DNA of 64,000 nt. Source: Euptelea pleiosperma (lineage: Eukaryota > Streptophyta > Magnoliopsida > Ranunculales > Eupteleaceae). Positions 43,140-53,547 of the stretch are shown piece by piece. The DNA lies in assembly GCA_035048495.1 (NCBI GenBank), contig CM068546.1:14948435-15012434 (forward strand). The letters are read 5' to 3'. Under the pieces are notes generated by a model. That model ran no database searches and had not been told where the DNA came from. It saw only the letters and a program-made list of their open reading frames with translations. Position 1 is the first letter of the stretch, and the number at the start of each line of letters is the position of its first letter. The translations under genes and the position numbers were made by a program.

Positions 43140-46100
43140 TGAAAGTAGGATTTTTCCACGTCGTTGGTTACGGAAACCCTAGCGTCAACAAGATTTGTAA
43201 TTTTTTTTCGATTATCCTGCAAGATTTAAACAATTCTTTGCACAGTGGGAAGTGTCGGATGTCGATCTGCACTCGGGATTAGTTCACGCAAATCAAGGAC
43301 ATGAAATAACAGATTTGTTTTACAGAAATTGCTCTGAAATTCATGGAAATGAGAGATGAAGGGGTGAGAGTGGTGATGGATTTGAGATTAAAACTAGAAT
43401 TTTTTTTTTTTTTTTACTTAGAGATTAACAAAGCTAATTATTTTATTGAAATTAAATGAAGAACAAAATAAACTCTAAATATTACTTGAATTTATTCATT
43501 GATGCTGAAACAATATTCATTACAATCAATTCAAATGAAACTAAAAGTAGAAATAGAAATCAATAACTGAAATAACACTAGAGAGAGAAAGAAGAGAGAG
43601 ATAGAGAAAGAGAGTCTAAAAGAAAAAGTTCTAGAGAGATAAAGTTTTGAGAGGAAGTGAAGAAAGAAATCAGAAAAATAAGAGGTAAAAAAAAAAGGAT
43701 TTACCTAGCAAAAGATATCCTTATCTTGATGCAAAGGAGAGAGATTCCGGCCAAATGAATGGTCGTGAAGTGCTTGTATCGATTGGCTGCATGTTGTGGG
43801 ACCTTTGGATCTTGATGGATCACAAAAAAAACTGATGTGCAGCAGCTATGAGAAGGTTGCTGGTCCTTGAGGACCTTGTGAACTAGCCGTTGGATGGGGT
43901 AATGGCCTGGTGTGGAGGAGTCTTGGGCAACTTGCAGGTTGCAAGCTTCCGTGGTCTCACGTTTTGAGAATGGAGAAGGGTAACACTTGCACAGTGGCTC
44001 GCTGGCAGGTAGTGGCACGAGGAGGAGTTGTCGCAGTCTGGTACCATCCAGCGAGGAAGAAGAAGATATGAAAGCGATGTTGCAGTGTGTTGCTAGTGGA
44101 GAATGAAGGCAGAGGCAGTTTTGCAGGCAGCAACGACCTTGGACTGTCTGAACAGCAGGTGAAGGAAATGGGGATTCATGGAGAGGGCAGCAAGTTCGTG
44201 GTCGCACAGTGGTGAACCATGAGACGTTCAGATCTAGAGGTGTGGATTGAAGGTTGCAGATTTGGCAATCTGATTTGTTGAAGGAGAGGAATTAAGCTGT
44301 ACTTGAAGGGAGAAGCTTCATGGCTTAAGAGACCTCGCCTCAACCAGTTGAGGGGGCGGTATGGAAAAATATCATGTTGCAAAAGCTTGTAGGGCAAGAT
44401 GGGAGCATGAGCAGTGAGAGTTGCTGTAGTGGACGATCGGTGGAGAAGGAGAACCAGAAAAGTTGAAGCCAACGGCCTCCTATCTTTTCTTCTTCTACCC
44501 TTTGTTTCCCTTTTTTTTTTTTTTTTTTTTCTCTTTTTCTCCTCCAAGGTGAGGACGGTTTTGCTATTTTTTTGAGTCATGACTGGGTGGAAAACCGAAG
44601 CAAGAGAGAGAGATCAGATTCGGGTTATGGGGTGATAGAATGAGAGAAGAGAGAGAGGATCCAATGAGGGAGACGGTTCCCGTTTTTTTTTTTAGGGAAT
44701 TGGAGAGATCTCCCTTTCTAAAAACGTTTGAGGCAGAGAGAGCCCTTGATTTTTGGGTCTTCTCCCTTTTTCAAAAATAGACCACGTGGGTGAGGTGCTT
44801 CCCTTAATAGAAACCGTGGGATCCTCAATTGGAAACCCATGGTTTGAAAGTTAATACCCCCCTTCCTTTTCTCTCCTTCTTCTCCTTCCAAAAAAACTAG
44901 GTGGGCCCCATCTTCAGCAACTTAGCAAGTGGCTGCCACCCTTGCACATGGACTTGCTGCCACCCTTGCACATCAAACTCCAGCAACTTCTTTGCACAGC
45001 CACGTCCTTTGTTTCTACTACAAACTTGTTTAGCATATCATGGGCCCCACCATATAGACTATCAGCCACTTCTAAATTCTTTATCACCATGGGAATTAAT
45101 CCCATGCATCTCCAAACAACTTGGCCCTTTTATCCTTTTGACCCTATGTAACTTTGCCAAGCCCATGGGCTTCACCTTTGTTGCTACATATCCTTGGATG
45201 CTTCAAATATGTCGGTATTTCCAGCCACCCTCTTGAATCAACACAGTTCATAAAATAAGGAGTAAATTTTCATGATTCTTCATATAATCTTCACCGTCCA
45301 TCTCCTTCTTAAGGCAACCTCTTCTTGTAGCCGTTCGATCATTATTTTGCATACCCACATATCTTCATTTGAGAGTCAATCTTGGTCGGGAAGATAAACC
45401 ATTTCTTACCCAAAAATGCCCTATACACTTGTGAATTAAGTACACATATCCACTTTCAATAGCTCGGTTATTTCCTCTTTGTTGTTCTTTGTGGAAAATC
45501 TCATGAGTCCTCCTATCTTGCTCCGCCCAGTCTTAGCTTGTTCTAGAAAACTCTTCGATCATCGCGATACTTCCACAGCTATATCCAAACGTGTTCCGCT
45601 TTCAATATTGACCCACCATTTTAGCCCACCTATTGACCCGCAGTCCTTGACCACGATGATTGTCCATGACTCGGTCAACTGTGGTCCAACAACATAGTTG
45701 ATTTCTGGTCTGTAATCGTGGTCCACTTTGATGACAACTTTGTTCTCGGCTTTCTTGTGAGATCAGGGGATTATCGACATATCTTGGGTTCCGAGACTTG
45801 TTCTGATAGGGTTCCTTGGTTCACTGACTAGCTTACTGGTCCAATTGATCTCCTCCAGATTGATTGTAGACTTGATAGAAGCTTCTGGGGTTGATCGTGG
45901 GCCCGCATTCCATCAAAATTGCCCGATTAGTGCTCCTGCGATAGAAAAATCGCGTAATGAGAATGACTTCGCATGTGGGTCAAATAAATGCGTATGAATG
46001 CATGCGAATATACTATTTTAACCAGAACAGTGTGTTCTACACACTGAGAAAAACTCTTACGTAGACATGTTGATAAAAATGCAGTTTTACGTAGGAGAGT

Positions 46101-46154
46101 GTGATAACCCTAGAAGGATAATTGCTTAAAATAAGCACTTTTGAGCGAATATCA
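43140..46154 (-). mobile_element. Solo LTR B (E2 family)
   Basis: A 3015 bp LTR, TGAAAGTAGGA to GCGAATATCA, with TSD GCTAC at 43135-43139 and 46155-46159. Its middle (about 44640-45900) differs from the other copies: the GGAGTTGC hairpins and the tRNA-like segment are not evident, and a CCACCCTTGCACAT word repeats near 44936-44971. It is a different subfamily sharing both ends. It splits integrase. Confidence 0.9.
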
Positions 46155-46159
46155 GCTAC

Positions 46160-47143
46160 CTTCATAACAATGTCTCCTACCCCTAAGGCTCGAAATTTGA
46201 CCTTCTTGTCGTATGCCCTAGTCATTCTGTGAATATAAACATCTAGACTTTTCCTGGCTCGGAGGCGGTGTTCATCGACAGTCAGCAGGTCACAATGTCT
46301 GAGGAAAGCATACTCAACTTCATGGTAACCTAGCACTGCGGCAAACTCCATACGAGGACTGAGAATTCGGATTTCGATGGGGGCAACAGCTTCAGTACCA
46401 TACACAAGAGAGAAGGGGGTTTCACTAGTTAAGGTACGAGCAGCGGTACGGTAAGCCCAAAGAGCATTCACCAGCTTCATATGCCAATCTCGTTGACACA
46501 AATTAATAATTTTCTTGAGAATCTTTAACAAAACTCTGTTAATGGCTTCATCTTGTCCGTTTCCTGGCTGATAATAGGTCGTGGACTAGCTATGAAATAT
46601 GCCGTATTTCCTCAACAGCTCTTCCACGTCTCCTCGGAATTGAGTCCCATGGTCGGTGACAATCTTCTAGGGAATCCCAAATCTGGAAATGATGTGATTC
46701 ATTATAAACTCGGCGACAGCCGCGGAAGTAGCTCGCCGCAAAGGAATAGCTTCAACCCACTTAGTGAAATACTCCATGGCTACCAGTATCCAAACATGAT
46801 TTTTGCTGGAGGCAGGATTGATTTTCCCAATGAGATCCAGCCCCCAAGTCTGGAAAGGCCAATAAGATTTGATAGGATGAAGATAACCTGGTGGCAAACA
46901 GTCGACATGCGAGTGTAATTGGTACGTTCGACACTTACGAACAAGGTTGACGTTGTCCTTGTGCAAATGAGGCCAATAGTACCCTAGATGTATCACTTGA
47001 TGAGCTGGCCTGACCTTGCTCTGATGTTCACCATAGTCTCCCTCATGTACTTCCCTTAAAATGATCTTCCCTTCTCTGCGTGAGACACAGTGCAATAGGA
47101 CTCCACTGTAACTACGCTTGAACAACCTGTCACCCAGGACCAT
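46160..47143 (-). pseudogene. Tat integrase, zinc finger and catalytic core
   Basis: One minus-strand frame with internal stops, including TAG at 46664-46666. The HHCC finger starts at HEGDYGEH, but its third zinc ligand context reads CRTYQ where CxxC is expected, so one cysteine is lost (a G-to-A change would do this). Core Asp in WGLDLIG, second Asp in TDHGTQF and Glu in GQDEAINR remain, giving the DDE set. [20 protein letters not shown] and VYGTEAVAPIE follow. The enzyme would insert the DNA copy. It is broken by stops and by solo LTR B. Confidence 0.85.
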
Positions 47144-47297
47144 GTATCAGACTGTCTGCCGCTCGACATTTCTATATTCATCCCGGTCGGTCGGGGCACG
47201 TCCATGCTTCAACCAATCCCATATGGGCCAAAACTATTCATCCTCAGGCAACTCAGCGAAAGCATGTTGAGTGTTCACAAGGTAGAATTCTTCCCAG

Positions 47298-47729
47298 TCA
47301 GCTTCCAAAAGAGATGTCGGTAAAATCCTCTTGACAACGCGGACGTCCGGCTGCTATAGTAGCTAAGGAATCAGCATGAGAATTTTTTGCCCGACGGATA
47401 TGTACCAACTCAAACGTCTTGAAAGACAAGAGTAATCTCAAAACCTTCCATTGATAGGGCTTCAAATGTTCTTCCTTAACCTTGAATAGGTCCGTAACTT
47501 GGTAAACGACCAACATGGAATCCCCAAAAATTCGCAAATGGTGGATGTCTGCCAGGATGGCCATTTCCAAGCCAATCGCCAAGGCCTCGTACTCTGCCAT
47601 ATTGTTAGTACATTCGAACTCAAATTTAAAGGAAAAAGATACAAGGGCAACTTCCGATGATCTGAACATGATACCTGCCCCTCCATCGTTCTGTGAGTCC
47701 AACCTGTTGGGAGATCCATCGAGAAACAT
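47298..47729 (-). pseudogene. Tat additional (archaeal-type) RNase H domain
   Basis: The domain starts MFLDGSPNRLDSQNDGGAG and ends NSHADSLATIAAG. All four expected acidic residues are visible: D in FLDGS, E in NMAEYEALAIG, D in IFGDSML and D in HADSL. This second RNase H placed after the classical one marks the Tat lineage. A frameshift near 47725 separates it from the upstream linker (MADLLAENPVPSKG frame). Confidence 0.85.
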
Positions 47730-47929
47730 GAGCCAGGTTCCAAGACGGTAGTGGCTTTGAAAACTTCATCATCTGGCAAATCCTCGGTAATGATTCCTTT
47801 GGAGGGTACTGGATTCTCGGCTAATAAGTCGGCCATAGCTTGTCCCTTAATCGACCTTTACATCTTACACGTGATATCAAATTCACTCAGCATCATGGAC
47901 CCTCTGGCCAAACGACCCGAAAGAACTGG

Positions 47930-48241
47930 CTAACTTAACAGGTATTTTACAGGGTCGCTCCCACACATCAGCGTAACGGAGTGAGACAACATGTAGTGGC
48001 AAAGCTTCTGAGAGGCAAAAACCAAAGCTAAACAAGCCCACTCGATTTTGGAATAACGAGTTTCGGCCGGTAACAAGACCTGACTGAGATAATAAATAGG
48101 TTTCTCCACACCCTCTTCATCTTCTTGGGCCAAAAGAACACCCATAGCATTTTCCAAGGTGGACTGATAAAGAACCAAAGGCTGGCCATGAATAGGCATC
48201 ATTAGAGTCGGAGGCTTGAGTAACTCCTGTTTAATTTCCAA
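47930..48241 (-). pseudogene. Tat classical RNase H region
   Basis: Reads QPLVLYQSTLENAMGVLLAQ, KPIYYLSQVLLPAETRYSKI, then EWACLALVFASQKLCHYMLS. It lies in a different frame from the RT just upstream, so a frameshift sits near 48250. The first catalytic acidic position is not Asp here, in keeping with weakened classical RNase H in elements that carry a second one, or with decay. Confidence 0.8.
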
Positions 48242-48257
48242 GAAAGCTTTTTTGTAT

Positions 48258-48851
48258 TCATCGGACCATAAAAATGGCCTCCTTCTTTAACAACCCTGTA
48301 AGCGGAAGCATCTTCGCGGAGAGATTGGGTATAAACCTACGAATATAGGATAAACGTCCCAACATACTCTTGATTTGTTTAAGAGTTTTAGGACGAGGTA
48401 AACTTTGTATCGCATCTAACTTGGTCGGGTCAATCTCAATTCCCCGATGCCGAATCAAGAATCCCAAGAACTTATCGGAACTAACCCCAAATGCACACTT
48501 CAATGGGTTCATCTTCAAATTTGTTTGCCTGCACCGCTCAAACACTTTCCCCAAGATGTCACAATGGCTCCCTCTTGCGGGGGATCTTACGACTATATCG
48601 TTGACGTAATCCTCCACCTCATAGTGCATCATCTCATCAAAGATCTTAGTCATAGCTCTTTGGTAGGTTGCCCCTACATTCTTTAAGCCAAAAGGCATAA
48701 CAGTGAAGCAAAAGCTACCCATCGGGGAATAAAAACTAGTATGAATCTCATCTGTTGCGGCCATCTTGATCTGGTTGTACCCACTGTAACCATCCATAAA
48801 ATTGAACATCTGATAATAGGATGTGTTGTCAATCAAGATGTCCATATTGGG
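48258..48851 (-). pseudogene. Tat reverse transcriptase, palm and thumb part
   Basis: Reads [36 protein letters not shown], then the active site as DYVNDIVV at about 48590-48612. The first Asp of the YxDD box is Asn, so polymerase activity is lost. SDKFLGFLIRHRGIEIDPTK and LGRLSYIRRFIPNLS follow. The 5' part of the domain is at 50871-51230, beyond solo LTR C. Confidence 0.88.
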
Positions 48852-50870
48852 TGAAAGTAGGTTTTTTCCGCGTCATTGGTTACGGAAACCCTAGAATCAA
48901 CAAGATTTATAATTTATCCAAGATTTCCTCCAAAATTAAGAGATTTTAGCATAGGGATTCGTGTCGGATGTCGATCCACACTCGGGATTAGGGAACGTGC
49001 AGTAAAGAACATAAAATGACTTTTTTTTTTTTTTTTAAATGTTCTTTTTCGATTTTACAGAGACTTATTAAAACTAATAAAATAACGGATAAGAACTCAT
49101 TAAAATAATTTCAAGAAATGAACACAAATAAATCAACTTTATTAAATCAAATGTAATACATTCACTAATTTAATGCAAAAATTAACTAGTCTAACTAAAA
49201 AGCATTGAGAGAGAGAAAGAGATTTTAAAGAGGTGTACTAATCTTGAGAGAGAAGCTAGTGAAAGAAAATAGTTAAAACTAAGAAGATTTGGAGAGAAAA
49301 GGTGAAGGATCTCACCTTTATTGGAGGATCGATTGCAATGGTGACTGGTTCTTCCTCCTTCAATCAAGTGGAGCGGCTAGGGCTAAGAGATAGTGGAAAC
49401 GGTGGCTAGAGGGGCTGGTGAAGGCGAGATGGAAGCTTTTTTTGCTGACCGTTGTGTTGGTTGAAGGACGTGGTGGAGTTTGAAGATGACGGCTTGGGCT
49501 TTGCTGCCAGCTTCAATGGTGGCTGGCCGGTGGTTGTGCAGGGGTGAAAAATGGCTATGAGAGATGGCGCAAGAGATGTGGATGGCTTATGAGAAAAATG
49601 GGAAGGAGAAGATTTTTGGGAGGTGGAGAGTATGGAATTAGGGTAAAAACGTGGAGGAGGCTACAATGAAATATCCTCTTTTTCTTTTATACGAACCATG
49701 GGTTCCTATATTAGAAACCCACGGTTTCTAATTTCATTTGAAAACGTGGTGAAGCCTACCATATAAGGGTGAAAATGTCCTTAGACATCCTCCATCCTAG
49801 CTGTCCATTGCATCCTATTTTAGCAACATTCTTCACACCATTTTCTTAAAAAGGAATTTTATTTTGAAGACAAAAGTTTCCCTCTAAAAATGTTCTTGCT
49901 TTCTTGGGTAAACACCACCTATTAATTTTTGGAAAACCACTCTCAAAACACTTTTCCATCACCATTCCTTTTTCCAAAATAAGCCTAGAATATATTTCCT
50001 TGCAAAAATGTCTAGCCAAAAAATGTTTTTAGTGCTAAAACCATTTTCCTTTGTTGCTAAATGGGGTAACATTCTCCTGGGTCCAACTAAAATGGCTAGG
50101 CTACGGGTCGTTGGTGACGGGCCCATATATTGGGCCCACATGGTTGAACATAGAATAATGAGCCTAATGGGTTCTACGAGGGAGTGATGGGTAATCGGAA
50201 GGTCGAATTAGATGGTGATGATCAAGTGGGTCGTATGGTGAAGATCAGACAGGATAGGCCGTAGGACAGTGATTGTGAAGGGAGGGAGTATCGGATGGTT
50301 GAGATCGAAAAGTAGAGAGATGATGAAGATCTAGAGAGAGGAGAGAGAAAATATTACAAAATTAAAGAGAAAATGCTAGCAGAGGGTCTTGAACCCTTGT
50401 CTTAGACTTGGTCTTCTGCATGCTTCACCAACTGAGCAAGCACTCACCTTGTGTTAGTTTATAAGCTTTAATCTCCTTAGTCTCTTCTTTGAGGGCTTGT
50501 CTCTCCTTCTCTCTTGGTCGTCCCTTGATTCTGTCGACTCTCCAGTTCTTCCCCTTTTTGGCCTATATCTTCTCATCCACAGCTTGTTGGCTCTTGAGCT
50601 TTGATCATAGATTCTGGAAGTTGATTGTGGGCCCGCATGCCATCAAAGTTGCCTAATTAGTGCTCTTGTAATAGAAAAATCGCGTAATGAGAATGACTTC
50701 GCATGTGGATCAAATAACTGCGTATGAATGCATGCGAATATACCATTTTAACCAGAAAAGCATATTCTATGGAATGAGAGAAACTCTGACGTAGAAATGT
50801 TGATAAAAAATGCAATTTTACGTAGAAGAGTGTGACAATGCTAGAAGGATAATTACGTAGAAGAGTGTGA
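48852..50870 (-). mobile_element. Truncated solo LTR C (E2 family)
   Basis: It starts TGAAAGTAGG at 48852. Family sequence runs to AATT at 50854, then the last roughly 33 bp (to GCGAATATCA) are missing. In their place, 50855-50870 is an exact 16 bp copy of 50820-50835. No TSD can be found and about 27 bp of RT coding sequence are also missing. The deletion therefore removed the LTR end and adjacent target, with a templated filler. Confidence 0.85.
50385..50439 (-). promoter_or_regulatory. tRNA-like box A and box B inside an LTR
   Basis: On minus, TTGCTCAGTTGG (50428-50439) fits the box A consensus TRGCNNARYNGG at 11 of 12 positions. GGTTCAAGACC (50385-50395) fits box B GGTTCRANYCC at 10 of 11. 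Box starts are 44 bases apart, within the range of tRNA genes. Equivalent segments are in E2 (11411-11465; 26700-26755), LTR A (about 40690-40750), LTR D (about 55800-55860) and LTR E (about 59650-59720), with weaker box A. A complete tRNA fold with acceptor stem was not found. Confidence 0.5.
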
Positions 50871-51230
50871 AAAATTCAAGTCTCGAAAATCCACACAAAC
50901 TCTGATCTGTCCATTCTTCTTCTTGACTGGCACGACATTGGCCAACCACTCGGACCACTGAATGGGACGAATGAAACCGGCTTCAGTAAGCTTTTGGAGT
51001 TCGATCTTGATCTGGATTTCTAGTTCGATCCTGAATTTCTGATGCGCTTGTTTCATACGCTTGGCCTGAGTGTAAATTCCCAAATGGTGTACTATGATCT
51101 CCTCTAGCAGAGCAGGCATTTCTTCGTAACTCCATGCGAAAACATCACGATACTCGGATAGGAGGTTTATTAGATCGGTCTCTTCATGATCTCCCAAGGC
51201 TGTTGATATGAAGACCTTTCAATTTTCCTG
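50871..51230 (-). pseudogene. Tat reverse transcriptase, N-terminal part
   Basis: Reads LINLLSEYRDVFAWSYEEMP, KLTEAGFIRPIQWSEWLANV, VPVKKKNGQIRVCVDFRDLN at the end, where the filler of solo LTR C begins. About nine codons between RDLN and the PNMDI of the other half are missing. This part has no stop. Confidence 0.88.
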
Positions 51231-52199
51231 AGGCTGGCCCAAATTAATTTTTTTCAATATTTCTTCCACTACTACCACTCCTTCCTCGAAACAGTCCGGA
51301 GCTGGGCTCATGTCTAACTCTTCTGGTGGATTGGCGTTCTCGACTATCTAAACCTCTTCTGTGACGAACTCATTACTATGCTCCCATACAAAGCAGTTGA
51401 ATGGGGCATTGGCTTGTGCAAGAGTGGACATTTCTAAAAGACGCAACATAAATCAACACATATCTAGCATGACGCCACTACAAGCAAATAATTTTTTGCA
51501 ATTATATATGAAAGACGCATAGACTGCAATATGATAAATGATTTTTAAGTAAAATAACCTTAATACATTCCAAAGAAGATTAGAGGATAGGTCCACACTA
51601 TCCAATCTACTCGTTCAGCCCCCAAGTGCGTGGGGTCCCTAGGTGAGTACGATATGGACTATATGGAGTAACTCTTGACCGAAACCATCCTCAGAGAAGG
51701 AAGAGGCCGTGATAAGATAATACATAGCACAGACTTCCTCGTCCTCTTAAGATGGTCTACGGAAAATAATTAGGCCATTATCACAATGCGGATGCATGTA
51801 TAAAAAGGAAACATTGAGATCAAAATAAGTATGAAAACACAGGAACAGAATAATCTTCATTTAAAAACGGCGAATGAAGAACAACAGAAGTTTCGATGCT
51901 AAACAAAAAACAAATAAAGTGCTCGGATCAGGTGAGGGTGAACTTCCCGCAAGGTACGTACACCTTGAAGTACCCTCCGGGACAGCCTGAAACACAAGCT
52001 AAAAAGAAAAACAAAACAACAAAGGGAATGGAAATCAAAATCCATTCTATTAAGGAAGTAACCATTGTTACCCCCAATTGTAAACAAAGGGTTCGGAGAG
52101 CGATGGTTCTTCGTCATCCCTGACGAACTGAAGAAAGTCCGCTGGTACAAAGCAAATCCCATCCGCGCTGATAGGCGTGACACCATTTTCATCCGAGAT
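51231..52199 (-). mobile_element. Tat protease-RT linker, degraded
   Basis: About 1 kb between recognisable protease and RT with only short frames. It should encode the variable linker of the Tat polyprotein; no motif is clear. Confidence 0.55.
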
Positions 52200-53542
52200 G
52201 TCGGATAACGAGATCTATATTCCCGTTTGGATATTCCCGTTGCGTCATCTATCTCGGGACCCCCTCTTTGGCCATAAAGACCATCTTCTTTCCCTCAATT
52301 TCGAAAAAGGGTGGCACTGGCTTATCAACAGCATCTGACAAATTATAGAAGCGAGCATCCACATAATAGGATTCCCATTTCTCCAATGGTTGTGTCAGAC
52401 CCATGACGATCCCTTGCTGACCGTCCGCACAATATTTGAAACACTAGTGGTAAGATGATGGGATTCCGTGGTAGTAATGGATCCACGGCTTGCCTAACAG
52501 CAGATGATAAGAAGGGGTGGTGTCAAGCACATCGAAGCGGTGGACATGGTCTAGTTCGTTCACCACTATTCGGAGTTGGATCATCCCAATCGATCTCTAC
52601 ATGGCTCTGCCTACCCCGTGGATGTAAATAGGGTGGGCAGTATCCATGGCATCCATGGAAATGCCCAATGGGGGTAGCATACCTAAAGGGATGATGTTTA
52701 CGGAAGATCCCATGTCCAGAAGAGCCCTTGGTACGACGATGTCCCCTGCCAGGACCTGACTATACAAAGGGCGGTTGTGCCCTCTGTCAGAGCAGACCAT
52801 GTTTGCATCCGTGAAAGTTATGGCAGGCAAGGCACGTTCCGTCACCCATGAGAAACGAGAGGCGGTGAAGACTTTAGCGGAGCTCTGGTATTTCCCTGCT
52901 AGCCCCTATGCATTCCTTTCCTTGGGTGTCAAGACATCGACGAACGGTTCTATTCCTCGCTCAGAAGCGGAGGTCTGAATTGTTTCCATAGAAAGTAGGG
53001 GGTATTCATCTGGCCCTTCCCAGGCTCACTCTGTGAGGTACACGCAAAGAAGACTTCATGTTCTCCCCTCTCCAGAGCTGCCTCGGCAATAACCACCTCA
53101 AGGGCCAACTTCGTCCCGGGGGAAAATTTCAATACCTCAAAGACGGACATCATAGCCGGGATCTTCTTCAAGTGTGCCACCACGTCATACAAGGCACGGG
53201 TCTTTGATTTCTTTCGAGTGAGCTCTGCGGCTTGCACTCGGAGCTTATTGATCTGTTCTAGATGCTTCTTCTCTCTTTCGACCCACTGTAGGTCTGGTGT
53301 TACTTCAATGGGGACCATGGGGGCCCTATTCTATTCGGTCTCCTCTGCGGGCAAGTCAACAAGGGTGGCGGAATCCCTACTCATGGGGCCATCCATGGCT
53401 CTTCTTACTCCACGAGTCTGTACCACAAAGGTTTCAAATAGTTGCTCTTCAGCAACATTCTCATGCGAGACTACTCCCGCGAAATATCTCTGAGGGCCTT
53501 GCTCCTTAGTGAAAGAGGCAAGTTCCCGTTCTTCCTCCAACC
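52200..53542 (-). pseudogene. Tat gag end and aspartic protease, frameshifted
   Basis: On minus, 53542-52950 gives a gag-protease spacer (MEEERELASFTKEQGPQRYF; VEREKKHLEQINKLRVQAAE; YDVVAHLKKIPAMMSVFEVL). 52845-52597 holds the protease active site ALLDMGSSVNIIP with its catalytic Asp. Further on, in another frame, FDVLDTTPSYHLLLGKPWIH (about 52490-52545) is the conserved protease C-terminal part. Stops and frameshifts separate the pieces. The protease would mature the Gag-Pol polyprotein. Confidence 0.85.
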
Positions 53543-53547
53543 AGGAG

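Noticed and set aside
50385..50439. A true tRNA gene
   Set aside because: Box A and box B fit, but no 7 bp acceptor stem or convincing anticodon arm is seen, and the copies in other LTRs are degenerate. Kept only as a tRNA-like segment.
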